Shown piece after piece: positions 18,017 to 27,077 of a DNA stretch of 64,000 nucleotides. Source of the stretch: Paludibacteraceae bacterium (GTDB taxonomy: Bacteria > Bacteroidota > Bacteroidia > Bacteroidales > Paludibacteraceae); contig JAFVAX010000034.1 in assembly GCA_017480285.1 (NCBI GenBank), forward strand, positions 1-64,000, read 5' to 3'. The position numbers and the translations under genes are program-made. Position 1 is the first letter of the stretch; the number at the start of each line of letters is the position of its first letter. A model generated the notes under the pieces. It was not told where the DNA came from and made no database searches. It saw only the letters and a program-made list of their open reading frames with translations.

Positions 18017-18232
18017 ATGACATTAAAAAACGGCATATTACATTTTCGACATTTCTCACGAAAGGGATATGCTGTTTTTGCATCTCTACACAAGCAGGTT
18101 TCTATCGGCAGACTCTGTGCCGCACTTACTGACAGGCAACAACAGAAGTCCCATCGTCAAACATGCCTTGCATTATCTTTATGGCTAGGATATTACCTAT
18201 TCCGAACCGACACTGACCCTCCTGAGGCATAG
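18017..18232 (+). CDS. Small conserved-looking leader protein upstream of btuB
   Basis: A 71-residue protein starting at the ATG at 18017, about 33 bases after the predicted transcription start and ending 50 bases before btuB. Its N-terminal half carries HFRHFSRKGYAVFASLHKQV followed by SIGRL. From memory, short proteins or N-terminal segments with an FSRKxYAxFxSLxxxVxIGxL pattern occur ahead of TonB-dependent and cobalamin-related genes in Bacteroidales; I could not check this. A hydrophobic stretch (CLALSLWLGYYLF) follows, then an acidic end. It is not in frame with btuB, so it is not simply that protein's signal peptide. It could be a regulatory leader peptide, a small membrane protein or a decayed N-terminus. 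The function is unknown. Confidence 0.6.
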   Translation: MTLKNGILHFRHFSRKGYAVFASLHKQVSIGRLCAALTDRQQQKSHRQTCLALSLWLGYYLFRTDTDPPEA

Positions 18233-18282
18233 TTAAATCTCTTATAAAACATCCTTATTTATTCACTAATAAAACAATAACT

Positions 18283-20211
18283 ATGCGCAATATCTTATTA
18301 ACCATAGGGCTGTTGGTGTGTGTATATACCTATGCCCTTCAAAAAGATTCACTCGAGACAATCACTCTCGATAAGATTGACATAACCGACAGTTATACTC
18401 AAACAGCGTCAATTGACCGCCATTCGGTCATCAAAACCACAAAAGACAATATCTTATCACTACCAAAAACACATTTGAACGATATTCTTGACGAACTGCC
18501 AAGCATCGACATTCGTACTCGTGGCACTGACGGCGCACAAGCCGATGTCTCATTGCGTGGCGGCACTACTGACCAAGTGCTTGTACTGCTTAACGGAATA
18601 AACTTCACCGACCCCAGAACCGGACATGCAAATTTAGACCTGCCCATTGACCTTAATTCTGTTCAGAGCATTGAGGTCATTCAAGGCGGAGATGTGTCAT
18701 TGTTCGGTCAAAACGCCTTTTCAGGGGCGATTAACATTCTCACTATGCCCAAATTTGAAACGGGCTGGCATTTCGGTGCAAGTCTGAAAGGTGGTAGTTT
18801 TGGTTATTTTGCACCTGCATATTTTATGGGACAACACTCTGAGAAAACCCGTAAAAACGGAGAAACGATACAGACCGATTGGCAACTCAATGCAAACTAC
18901 AGCCGTTCCGGCGGTTTTCGCCATAACACCGACTATCAATATGGCAACCTCTACCTTAGCGGTGAAAGTGGCGACTTCTGTTGGCAGATTGGCGGACAAA
19001 TAAAAGATTTCGGTTCAAACGGCTTCTACACACTCAAGTATCCTGACCAATACGAAAAAACAAAGATGTTGCTTGCTTCTGTAGGGTGGAACCGACAAAT
19101 AATTAAAAATCTGCAACTTCAAGCCAACTTATACTACAGAGTTCATCACGACAAATGGTATCTGTTTCGCCCGAAATCTGAAAATTATACCGACGCATAT
19201 ACACCCAATAGACACCTCACACAACTCGGCGGAGGAAATCTGAAACTGAGTTATAGTTATCGTTTCGGAAAGACCGGTGCCGGCATTGAAATACGCGACG
19301 AGCACATCCTGAGCAATGTCTTAGGTAAGGAACGAAAAAATACAAACTCGAAGTACAACAAATCAGCCAATCGCCTTAATGTCAACTATTTCCTTAATCA
19401 GGTATTCATCTTTTGCGAGCGTTGGTCGGCAGAGGCAGGTATTGCCGGCAACTACAACACCGCTTTTGGCAACAACTTCACCTTCAATGCCCAACTGTCG
19501 TATCGCTACGCAGGACAGGGCAGTTTGTATATAGGTGCAAACAGAGCTATACGAATGCCTACATTCAACGACCTTTACTATCAGTCTGTTACGCAAATAT
19601 CCAACCCCGATTTGAAGGAAGAAACGGCATACTGTTTTGAGTTAGGCACACATTATGCAAAACATTTTCAGTCGAATTGGAGAATAGCCATTTCCGCTAA
19701 CGCCTATTACCGCATAGGGCGCAACATCATTGATTGGATGAAAAAACCTGAAGACGAGAAGTGGCAAAGTATGAATCACACACATATTGACGCAACCGGA
19801 GGGTTCATAGAAATTAATGTCGGCTATAAACTGTTTGCTTTCAATGTCAATTATAGTTTCAACCACCTGATGCAATCTGCTGACAATCAATACAAAGATT
19901 TCATCTCTAAATATGCCTTGGATTATCTCAAGCACAAGGTCTCAATGCGATTTGACCACCCCATATACAAAGGCTTAGGCGCCACTTGGACTTTCAGTTA
20001 TAACTTGCGAAACGGCAGTTTTATCAACTTAAACAACCAGAGCGAGAGTTATAAATCGGTATATCTGCTTGGCGGACGCATCTATTGGCAAAACAAGCAT
20101 ATAAAAGTTTATGCCGAAGCCGACAATCTAATAGGCAAAACATATTACGATTATGGCGGAATCGACCAACCCGGCAGAACATTTAGAGCAGGCATTGAAG
20201 TCATTTTCTAA
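18283..20211 (+). CDS. btuB: TonB-dependent outer-membrane receptor, BtuB-like
   Basis: Outer-membrane TonB-dependent receptor of 642 residues. Signal peptide about 1-18 (LLVCVYTYA), a TonB-box-like segment (LETITLDKIDITDS), then a plug domain: LPSIDIRTRGTDGAQADVSL, GGTTDQVLVLLNGI, DPRTGHANLDLPIDL and IEVIQGGDVSLFGQNAFSGA. The barrel ends in a typical aromatic strand (GRTFRAGIEVIF). The plug resembles the BtuB group of Bacteroides, so cobalamin or a related corrinoid is the best guess at substrate. No cobalamin riboswitch is visible upstream, and no btuF, btuC or btuD gene is in the window. It is preceded by a small leader gene on the same transcript. Confidence 0.82.
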   Translation: MRNILLTIGLLVCVYTYALQKDSLETITLDKIDITDSYTQTASIDRHSVIKTTKDNILSLPKTHLNDILDELPSIDIRTRGTDGAQADVSLRGGTTDQVLVLLNGINFTDPRTGHANLDLPIDLNSVQSIEVIQGGDVSLFGQNAFSGAINILTMPKFETGWHFGASLKGGSFGYFAPAYFMGQHSEKTRKNGETIQTDWQLNANYSRSGGFRHNTDYQYGNLYLSGESGDFCWQIGGQIKDFGSNGFYTLKYPDQYEKTKMLLASVGWNRQIIKNLQLQANLYYRVHHDKWYLFRPKSENYTDAYTPNRHLTQLGGGNLKLSYSYRFGKTGAGIEIRDEHILSNVLGKERKNTNSKYNKSANRLNVNYFLNQVFIFCERWSAEAGIAGNYNTAFGNNFTFNAQLSYRYAGQGSLYIGANRAIRMPTFNDLYYQSVTQISNPDLKEETAYCFELGTHYAKHFQSNWRIAISANAYYRIGRNIIDWMKKPEDEKWQSMNHTHIDATGGFIEINVGYKLFAFNVNYSFNHLMQSADNQYKDFISKYALDYLKHKVSMRFDHPIYKGLGATWTFSYNLRNGSFINLNNQSESYKSVYLLGGRIYWQNKHIKVYAEADNLIGKTYYDYGGIDQPGRTFRAGIEVIF

Positions 20212-20281
20212 ACTCTATATAGCAAAAAAGGCATAATTTTTGTTATTTTGATATTTTTATAGAAAATTCACGATTTTTTTG

Positions 20282-20289
20282 TATATTTG
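20282..20289 (+). promoter_or_regulatory. Possible -7 box for the parA operon
   Basis: TATATTTG 28 bases before parA, in an AT-rich gap of 106 bases after btuB. No TTTG is found at the usual distance, so this is a partial match only. Confidence 0.45.
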
Positions 20290-20317
20290 CAAAGTTATTG
20301 AAGAATAAAATCAACTT

Positions 20318-21076
20318 ATGAAAATTATCAGTATAGCAAATCAAAAAGGTGGTGTCGGAAAAACCACTACTGCAATCAACCTCTCGGCAGCCTTGGCTCA
20401 AGCAGGCAAAAAAGTTCTACTCATCGATGCCGACCCGCAAGCCAATGCCTCATCAGGATTGGGAATTGACATCAGAGGTTTGAACAACACCATCTACGAA
20501 TGCCTTGTAAACGGCGTTCCCGCGGAAATAGCGATACAGCCGACACAACAGAAAAACCTTTCTGTTCTGCCCTCACACATTGATTTAGTAGGTGCAGAGA
20601 TAGAAATGCTCAGTATTGACAACCGTGAGACATTGCTTCGCAACCTCTTGAAAGAGACAAAGCAAAACTACGATTATATCATCATTGACTGTGCTCCATC
20701 GTTGGGTCTTATAACAGTCAACTGTTTGGTTGCAAGCGACTCTGTCATCATACCTGTACAATGCGAGTATTTTGCACTTGAAGGCATAAGCAAACTGCTT
20801 AATACCATCAAGATAATCAAGTCAAAACTCAATCCTGCGCTTCAGATTGAAGGCTTCCTGCTTACGATGTACGACAATCGCCTACGCCTCGCCAATCAGG
20901 TTTATGACGAAGTTCGCAAACATTTCGGCAAACTTGTCTTTACAACAGTCATTGCCCGTAATGTACGCCTGTCCGAAGCCCCGAGTCATGGAATGTCAGT
21001 TCTTGACTACGACAACGACTCCAAAGGCTCACAAAACTACCAAGATTTAGCAAAAGAACTCATACAACACCGATAA
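20318..21076 (+). CDS. parA: Chromosome-partitioning ATPase ParA/Soj
   Basis: ParA/Soj-type ATPase of 252 residues that moves ParB-bound origin regions along the nucleoid. Visible: the deviant Walker A KGGVGKTTT (residues 10-18, with both the signature and catalytic lysines), IDADPQANAS, and the Walker B-like IIIDCAPSLGLIT. The length is that of chromosomal Soj, without the N-terminal DNA-binding domain of plasmid ParA. parB follows after 3 bases. It heads a run of six tightly packed genes. Confidence 0.96.
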   Translation: MKIISIANQKGGVGKTTTAINLSAALAQAGKKVLLIDADPQANASSGLGIDIRGLNNTIYECLVNGVPAEIAIQPTQQKNLSVLPSHIDLVGAEIEMLSIDNRETLLRNLLKETKQNYDYIIIDCAPSLGLITVNCLVASDSVIIPVQCEYFALEGISKLLNTIKIIKSKLNPALQIEGFLLTMYDNRLRLANQVYDEVRKHFGKLVFTTVIARNVRLSEAPSHGMSVLDYDNDSKGSQNYQDLAKELIQHR

Positions 21077-21079
21077 ACA

Positions 21080-21946
21080 ATGAAAGCACACACAGGTCTC
21101 GGGCGCGGTTTAGATGCCCTCATTGATACAACACATGTTGATGCCAACGGCTCTTCGTCAATAAGCGAGATTGCGCTCGACAAGATTAGTGCCAACCCCC
21201 TGCAACCACGCCAGAACTTCGACGAGGAGGCGCTTGACGAACTTGCGGCAAGCATACGCGAGTTAGGAGTTATCTCGCCCATCACTCTTAGAAAAAACGA
21301 CGACGATACATACCTTATCATAGCAGGCGAACGGCGTTTCCGTGCTGCTAAGAAAGCAGGTCTTACCACTATTCCTGCCTACATCCGCACTGCCAAAGAC
21401 GAGCAGGTCATGGAGATGGCACTCATTGAAAACATCCAACGCGAAGACTTGGATGCCATAGAGATAGCACTTGCCTACCAACGACTTATGGACGAATACG
21501 GACTCACACAAGAGCGTATGTCAGAGCGTGTTGGAAAAAAACGCGCAACAATAGCCAACTACCTTAGACTGCTCAAACTGCCTGCCGAGATACAAATGGG
21601 TATCAAAGAGAAAAAAATCGATATGGGGCATGCAAGAGCCATTTTAGGACTGAACAATACGAAAGACCAACTCACACTCTACAAACGGACACTTCAAGAG
21701 CAACTAAGCGTAAGAAAAATTGAAGAGATGATTGTAGATGGTGCGCTCATTGGCAAAGAGAAGAAAAAGAGCAATCCCGTACTGAAACTGCCTGAACTCA
21801 AAGCACTTCAAAACGAACTCTGCTCGTTTTTTGAGACAAAAGTGAAGATGCAATGCAACGAACAAGGCAAAGGTAAGATTGTTATTCCTTTCGATGACGA
21901 CGAACAGTTGGCAGTTATAATGCAGAAATTAGACACCCGCCGTTGA
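21080..21946 (+). CDS. parB: ParB/Spo0J partition protein
   Basis: CTP-dependent clamp that loads at parS sites and works with ParA in chromosome segregation. It has 288 residues and begins GLGRGLDALI, the ParA-contacting N-terminus of chromosomal ParBs. The ParB/Srx nucleotide-binding domain is present (NPLQPRQNFDEEALDELAAS, GERRFRAAKKAG, ALIENIQREDL), followed by the helix-turn-helix (MSERVGKKRATIANYLRLL) and a C-terminal dimerisation segment. No parS-like site was found in the window. Its stop overlaps a TTG start of the next gene (TTGA). Confidence 0.95.
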   Translation: MKAHTGLGRGLDALIDTTHVDANGSSSISEIALDKISANPLQPRQNFDEEALDELAASIRELGVISPITLRKNDDDTYLIIAGERRFRAAKKAGLTTIPAYIRTAKDEQVMEMALIENIQREDLDAIEIALAYQRLMDEYGLTQERMSERVGKKRATIANYLRLLKLPAEIQMGIKEKKIDMGHARAILGLNNTKDQLTLYKRTLQEQLSVRKIEEMIVDGALIGKEKKKSNPVLKLPELKALQNELCSFFETKVKMQCNEQGKGKIVIPFDDDEQLAVIMQKLDTRR

Positions 21947-22629
21947 TAAACAAACGCCACATAACAACTCTGTTTTTCTTGCTGTCGTTCCTTTTCCTTC
22001 AAGCACAGACTGAAAAAACTGACCCTTCCGATAACGATGAGGGTTGGCATTTGCAGTCCAAACAAAAAGAAACACAAGACAAACCGGCTTCTCTTGTTTT
22101 GCAACCGACCGATACACTTAGAGAAGTTAAACCACCCTTCAAACCTGATCCTGTTCGTGCGGTTTGGTTAGCGTCAATACTCCCCGGTGCCGGACAGATA
22201 TATAACCGTTCATATTGGAAACTGCCGATAGTATATGGTGGCATAATGGGTTGTATATATGCCATCACTTGGAACAACAGTAAGTATCTTGACTATAAAG
22301 CCGCCTATCGCGACATTCTCATTGACGACGGCATACACACAGCCTACCTCGATGTGCTTCCGAAAGGTTATACCGTTGAGACTATGGGCGGGAAAAGCAC
22401 ATACACTTCAACACTGAAAAACCAACAGAATGTGCTTCGCCGGTACAGAGACTTGTCGATTGTAGGTTTAGTGGCGGTTTATGCCCTTTCTATAGTTGAT
22501 GCATACGTTGATGCCCACTTGTTTGATTTTGACATCTCCGAAGACTTGTCGATGCACCTACAGCCCGACTTTCATTACGACCCTGCACTTAACCATTCAG
22601 GAGAAATAACACTTGCCATCCGATTTTGA
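21943..22629 (+). CDS. DUF5683-family exported or membrane protein
   Basis: A protein of 228 residues in a family found next to parAB in Bacteroidota; function unknown. The TTG at 21943 is taken as start because it begins a clean signal peptide (MINKRHITTLFFLLSFLFLQAQ) and overlaps the parB stop as TTGA. A polar stretch follows to about residue 65, then the conserved core: VWLASILPGAGQIYNRSYWK, LPIVYGGIMGCIYAI and, near the end, VGLVAVYALSIVDAYVDAHLF. The core has two or three hydrophobic helices and is of the TM2 / P-loop-free small membrane type. The position between parB and a murein hydrolase suggests an envelope role (inference). Confidence 0.8.
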   Translation: MINKRHITTLFFLLSFLFLQAQTEKTDPSDNDEGWHLQSKQKETQDKPASLVLQPTDTLREVKPPFKPDPVRAVWLASILPGAGQIYNRSYWKLPIVYGGIMGCIYAITWNNSKYLDYKAAYRDILIDDGIHTAYLDVLPKGYTVETMGGKSTYTSTLKNQQNVLRRYRDLSIVGLVAVYALSIVDAYVDAHLFDFDISEDLSMHLQPDFHYDPALNHSGEITLAIRF

Positions 22630-23825
22630 AGAAAAACACTATCATAGCACTACTTTTCTTGTATGCCTCTTGTGCTTTCACACAAGACACATTGTCAGTG
22701 CAACAACTTGACGAGCGTCTGCTTGATTTTTCGGTTGCGCATTTAGATACTGCTGATTGCAACACCATAGCCACTCTGCCGACATACCTTGACAGCGTTT
22801 ACAAACAACGCTTGCAACAACTGCCGAACATAATAGAAATGACATATAATCATGTTGTCAGACGCTATATAGAGCAGTATTCAAGACATCCAAAGCAGAT
22901 ATCCCGTCTTATGTACTTGAGCGAGCGATATATGCCTTTGTTTGAAGATATTTTGTGCAAGTATAATCTGCCTGAAGAACTCAAATATATGCCTGTTGTT
23001 GAGTCCGGACTCAATGCTTTGGCACGCTCGCAGATGGGAGCGGCAGGTATGTGGCAGTTCATGCCAACAACTGCAAAAAAATACGGGCTTGAAGTCAATT
23101 CGCTCGTCGATGAAAGATACGATGTGTATAAATCTACCGATGCCGCATGCCGATTTCTTATATCACTATACAGCATCTACAACGATTGGAATCTCGCTAT
23201 CGCTGCATACAACTGTGGTCCGGGAAACATAAACAAAGCCATACACCGCAGTGGCGGGAAAAGAGATTTTTGGGATATCTATGACTATCTCCCTAAAGAG
23301 ACACGCAACTACCTGCCTTTATTCGTTGCTGCAAACTATATCCTCAACTATGCACAACTTGAAAATGTCTGCCCTACACCACAACTTATCCCTGTCTCGT
23401 TTGATACCGTTCTTATTAGCGACAGAGTCCATCTGACGCAAATAGCCGAAGTGTTGGAAGTTCCGATTGACACCCTACGCAGACTTAATCCGCAATACCT
23501 TCTTGACATCGTACCCGGTAGCAAAACCTACTCTATATGTCTTCCACTGCAAGCAATAGGTGATTTTATTGACCTGCAAGACACTATCTGTAATTATAAG
23601 ACTGATAGCCTTCTCAACAACAGAAGAGCAGAAATTGACCTTGCTCACAAAACCGCATCTGACGGCTATCGGGCAAAAGGAACAATACAATATAAAGTCA
23701 AGAAAGGTGATACCTTAGGCTCTATTGCCAAACATTTCCATTGCAAAGTAAGTCAGTTGCAGAAATGGAACTCGCTCAAATCAACAAACATAAGAGCAGG
23801 TCAAACACTGAAAATACACCGTTAG
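22626..23825 (+). CDS. MltD-like lytic transglycosylase with LysM
   Basis: Periplasmic peptidoglycan-cleaving enzyme of 399 residues. The TTG start at 22626 overlaps the preceding stop (TTGA) and gives a signal peptide (KKNTIIALLFLYASCAFTQ). The family 1 lytic transglycosylase (SLT) domain lies at about 110-230: catalytic Glu in MPVVESGLNALARSQMGAAG, then MWQFMPTTAKKYGL and AIAAYNCGPGNINKAI. A degenerate LysM (about 260-305) and a clear C-terminal LysM (YKVKKGDTLGSIAKHF to AGQTLKIHR) would bind glycan strands. Architecture matches MltD. It is part of the parAB run. Confidence 0.9.
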   Translation: MKKNTIIALLFLYASCAFTQDTLSVQQLDERLLDFSVAHLDTADCNTIATLPTYLDSVYKQRLQQLPNIIEMTYNHVVRRYIEQYSRHPKQISRLMYLSERYMPLFEDILCKYNLPEELKYMPVVESGLNALARSQMGAAGMWQFMPTTAKKYGLEVNSLVDERYDVYKSTDAACRFLISLYSIYNDWNLAIAAYNCGPGNINKAIHRSGGKRDFWDIYDYLPKETRNYLPLFVAANYILNYAQLENVCPTPQLIPVSFDTVLISDRVHLTQIAEVLEVPIDTLRRLNPQYLLDIVPGSKTYSICLPLQAIGDFIDLQDTICNYKTDSLLNNRRAEIDLAHKTASDGYRAKGTIQYKVKKGDTLGSIAKHFHCKVSQLQKWNSLKSTNIRAGQTLKIHR

Positions 23826-23828
23826 TTT

Positions 23829-25109
23829 ATGCCGGAACGACTGCTTCATTATATATGGCTACAACGCTTGTGGGAGACGATGCCACAACACACTACTGAT
23901 GGTAAAGCGTTGGAAATCATTGACCCGGGCGAACACAACATGGATGCCGGACCGGACTTCCTCGGTGCTAAAATACGCATCGACGGAATGTTGTGGGTAG
24001 GCAATGTTGAGATACATGTCTATGCCTCCGACTGGAAACGACATCAACACGACACCGACCCTGCATACGACTCAGTCATTCTGCATATCGTTAAACAAGC
24101 CGACAAACCGGCTTTCAACACACGGGGTGAAGAAATACCGACTTGCAAACTCAAATACCCGCACGACCAAGTCAAATTAGAACAGATACTTATCGACCGT
24201 TTGGCTGCTTGTAGCGACTACCTGCGTGAGCAACCAAAACTCGTAAGGCAACAATGGCGCGAGTTCCTGCTGAAAGAACGATTGCAAAAAAAAGCGGAAG
24301 TCATTCAGCAACTGCTAAACCTTTCACACAACGATTGGGAAGAGGCTTTTTATATTACGCTTGCCCATAACTTCGGTTTTCATACCAACGGTGTCCCTTT
24401 TGAACAACTTGCCAAACAAACACCTCTGCCATACATAAAAAAACATCGCGACAACCTTTTCCAAATCGAGGCAATGCTTTTCGGTAATTCAGGACTGCTT
24501 AATCCTGCCACAGCAAACGACCAATATAGCAAAAGCCTGCTCAATGAATACGCTTTTCTTCAAAAGAAATTCGACTTGCAACCCATTGAGGCTTCGCTTT
24601 GGAAACTACTCCGTATGCGTCCGCAGAACTTTCCGCATATCCGAATAAGCCAATTTGCACGACTACTCAACTCTTCTGATATGCTTCTCTCAAAAGTCTT
24701 AAACGAGAGCGAGTACGACCAACTTGACCAACTTTTTCTCGTGGAGACAACAGACTATTGGCAAACACATTACCGCTTTGGTGCTGAAAGTCCGAAAACT
24801 CTAAAAAAGATGGGCAAAGACGCTCGGCTTACACTTATCATCAACACCGTTGCTCCATACCAATATGCCTACGCAGAAAGCACCGGTAATAAGCAACTTA
24901 TGCAAAAAGCCATAAGACTTCTGCATAACATGCCTGCCGAAAACAACCATCTTATAAAACAATGGAAGACCTTAGGACTACAAATAAAAACAGCAGCCGA
25001 CAGTCAGGCTTTCATACAATTACACCAAAACTATTGCACTCGCAACCGCTGTATGAACTGCGACATAGGATACCAAATTTTTACAGTCAAAAACGAAAAT
25101 GATGAATAA
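23829..25109 (+). CDS. DUF2851 family protein
   Basis: Cytoplasmic protein of 426 residues, from a family widespread in Bacteroidota with no established function. The conserved N-terminal block is present: LLHYIWLQRLW, DPGEHNMDAGPDFLGAKIRI and VGNVEIHVYASDWKRHQHD, with several acidic and His residues that look like a metal or nuclease-type site (inference). The rest is helical, and the C-terminus has a CTRNRCMNCDIG cysteine cluster. It starts 3 bases after the transglycosylase gene and overlaps the next gene by 11 bases. Confidence 0.85.
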   Translation: MPERLLHYIWLQRLWETMPQHTTDGKALEIIDPGEHNMDAGPDFLGAKIRIDGMLWVGNVEIHVYASDWKRHQHDTDPAYDSVILHIVKQADKPAFNTRGEEIPTCKLKYPHDQVKLEQILIDRLAACSDYLREQPKLVRQQWREFLLKERLQKKAEVIQQLLNLSHNDWEEAFYITLAHNFGFHTNGVPFEQLAKQTPLPYIKKHRDNLFQIEAMLFGNSGLLNPATANDQYSKSLLNEYAFLQKKFDLQPIEASLWKLLRMRPQNFPHIRISQFARLLNSSDMLLSKVLNESEYDQLDQLFLVETTDYWQTHYRFGAESPKTLKKMGKDARLTLIINTVAPYQYAYAESTGNKQLMQKAIRLLHNMPAENNHLIKQWKTLGLQIKTAADSQAFIQLHQNYCTRNRCMNCDIGYQIFTVKNENDE

Positions 25110-26919
25110 AACTACACACATATCTTTGTTTACGCTACTTGCCTTGTTGCTGACTTTCTATTCCTGTGCAAACAAAGGTGTCGGTCCGCAGGGCGGTCCG
25201 AAAGACGAAACACCACCACAAATGCAAAAAGAAGTGCCCGAAAACGGCACACTAAATTTCAGTGGCAAGACCATCATACTCTATTTCAATGAGTATGTTC
25301 AACTCGACAAAGTGGCTGATAATGTAATGATTTCCCCACCACAACAAAAACCACCCGTCATTAAAGCAATCGGCAAAAGGGTTATCGTAGCGTTTGAAGA
25401 GCCACTTCGCGACTCAACTACTTATACCATTGATTTTGGAAGTGCTATATGTGATAACAACGAGAAAAACCCGATGCAGGGCTACTCTTATTCCTTCTCA
25501 ACAGGCGACCATATCGACACACTTGAAATCAAAGGACAAGTACTTAATGCACGCGACCTAAACCCAATGTCAGGCATTACTGTGGGCATACACGCCAACC
25601 ACGCCGACTCTGCCTTTGAGCGAGAGGTTTTCACACGCATAGCCAAAACCGACGAAAACGGTTTATTCAATATACAGAATATAAAATCAGGCTCATATCG
25701 CATATATGCTCTTAACGATGTCAACAAAGACTATGTATATCAAACAGGCGAACTGCTATCATTCACCGATTCGGTTTTCACACCTACTATGCGACGCGAG
25801 ATAACAGCCGACACCATTTGGAAAGACACCATTGATATCGACACTGTCATCATAGCAGAAAAAACTTTGCCAAACATTGACAATATAGTCTTGTATGTTT
25901 TTAAGGAAGACAAGAAACGACATTATTTTATCCGTTGCGTAAGGGAAGCACCAAACTATTTCCGGCTCTTTTTCTCTGCCCCGCAAGACTCAATGCCACG
26001 AGTTATGCCACTACAAACAGACTGGCTCAAATATGCTCTGTGCCAACCAAATGCCACTTTCGACACAATAACATATTGGCTGACAGACTCTGCCGTCATT
26101 CACACCGACACTCTCCAAATGGAAATGACCTACCTGAAAACCGACTCTCTATGGCAACTTCAGGAACAGACCGACACCGTCAAGGCTATATATCGTTCGC
26201 CACGGCTATCAGACCGAGCACGCGAAAAAGCCGAAAAAGCCGAAAGAGAAAGAAAAGTGAGACTCACAACCAATGCCAACAACTCTTTCGACATCTTTGA
26301 TACCTTGCAAATCGTTGCCGACACACCGCTTGACACCATTAAATGGGATAGCATTCAACTGCTCATAAAGCAAGACACTACTTGGCTGAAGACAAACTTT
26401 ACCGTCCAACCTGCAGACTCGTCAAAAATGAGATATAACCTGCTTACAGAATGGCAGTTCGGACAAACATACAGACTTCTGATTGACAGTTGTACAGTAA
26501 AAGACATTTATGGCAAGACAAACGAGAAAAGCAGAAATGAGCTCAAAGTAAAAAAAGCCGACGAATATGCTTCCATCATTGTCAAAATTGAGCCTTACGA
26601 CGAAAGAGCAGTTATAGAAGTAATTGACGAAAAGGAAAACATCATACGAAGCCAAAAAGCAAAAAAAGAAGGTTGCAAATTCGAAAACCTGAAGCCCAAA
26701 GCCTACTACCTGAGACTGTTTATCGACGAAAATGGTGACGGCAAGTGGACCACAGGCGACTGGAGCAAACGCACTCAACCGGAACCGGTATATTATTTCA
26801 GTAAGAAACTGACACTCAGAGCAAATTGGGATTTTGAAGAGACATTCGAATACCTCACACAACCAAGACACCTGCAAAAACCTGAGACAATAAAAAAAGA
26901 CGGAAGTAAGAAAAAATAG
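25099..26919 (+). CDS. Ig-like (Big_5-type) domain lipoprotein
   Basis: Predicted lipoprotein of 606 residues. The signal peptide ends in the lipobox TFYSC. It starts CANKGVGPQGGPKDETPP, followed by a Bacterial Ig-like domain of the Big_5 type (IILYFNEYVQLDKVADNVMI, PLRDSTTYTIDFGSAI). A carboxypeptidase-like regulatory fold follows (FNIQNIKSGSYRIYALNDVN). The long C-terminal part ends with FENLKPKAYYLRLFIDENGD and a Lys-rich tail. This family is common in Bacteroidota, where its role in the envelope is unknown. The MM start offers two ATGs (25099 or 25102). It is the last gene of the parAB run before the rpsA promoter. Confidence 0.8.
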   Translation: MMNKTTHISLFTLLALLLTFYSCANKGVGPQGGPKDETPPQMQKEVPENGTLNFSGKTIILYFNEYVQLDKVADNVMISPPQQKPPVIKAIGKRVIVAFEEPLRDSTTYTIDFGSAICDNNEKNPMQGYSYSFSTGDHIDTLEIKGQVLNARDLNPMSGITVGIHANHADSAFEREVFTRIAKTDENGLFNIQNIKSGSYRIYALNDVNKDYVYQTGELLSFTDSVFTPTMRREITADTIWKDTIDIDTVIIAEKTLPNIDNIVLYVFKEDKKRHYFIRCVREAPNYFRLFFSAPQDSMPRVMPLQTDWLKYALCQPNATFDTITYWLTDSAVIHTDTLQMEMTYLKTDSLWQLQEQTDTVKAIYRSPRLSDRAREKAEKAERERKVRLTTNANNSFDIFDTLQIVADTPLDTIKWDSIQLLIKQDTTWLKTNFTVQPADSSKMRYNLLTEWQFGQTYRLLIDSCTVKDIYGKTNEKSRNELKVKKADEYASIIVKIEPYDERAVIEVIDEKENIIRSQKAKKEGCKFENLKPKAYYLRLFIDENGDGKWTTGDWSKRTQPEPVYYFSKKLTLRANWDFEETFEYLTQPRHLQKPETIKKDGSKKK

Positions 26920-26950
26920 CACAAAAAAAAGAGAAAATCTGACAAAAGTA

Positions 26951-26981
26951 TTGCATATATGCAAAAAAAATAGTAAATTTG
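26951..26981 (+). promoter_or_regulatory. rpsA promoter with palindrome over the -33 box
   Basis: -33 TTG (26951-26953), 20 bases, -7 TAAATTTG (26974-26981). The -33 box is the left end of a perfect 14-base palindrome, TTGCATATATGCAA (26951-26964). The predicted 5' untranslated region is about 90 bases. Confidence 0.7.
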
Positions 26982-27077
26982 CAAAATTTTGAAAATATCG
27001 TTAAGATATTATATTTAATCAACCTTATTGTTTAACTTTTTAATCAGGTGATTGTATAACCAAAAACTACTCTCTCT

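Noticed and set aside
18017..18282. Cobalamin riboswitch upstream of btuB
   Set aside because: Fragments such as GCCGCACTTACTGACAGG loosely recall the riboswitch core, but the GGTGxAAxxCC segment and a proper B12 box are missing and the region reads as a protein gene. A covariance-model search would settle it.
20212..21080. parS sites near parAB
   Set aside because: No palindrome of the TGTTTCACGTGAAACA type was found here or elsewhere in the window; CACGTG occurrences at about 1907 and 62286 lack the flanks.
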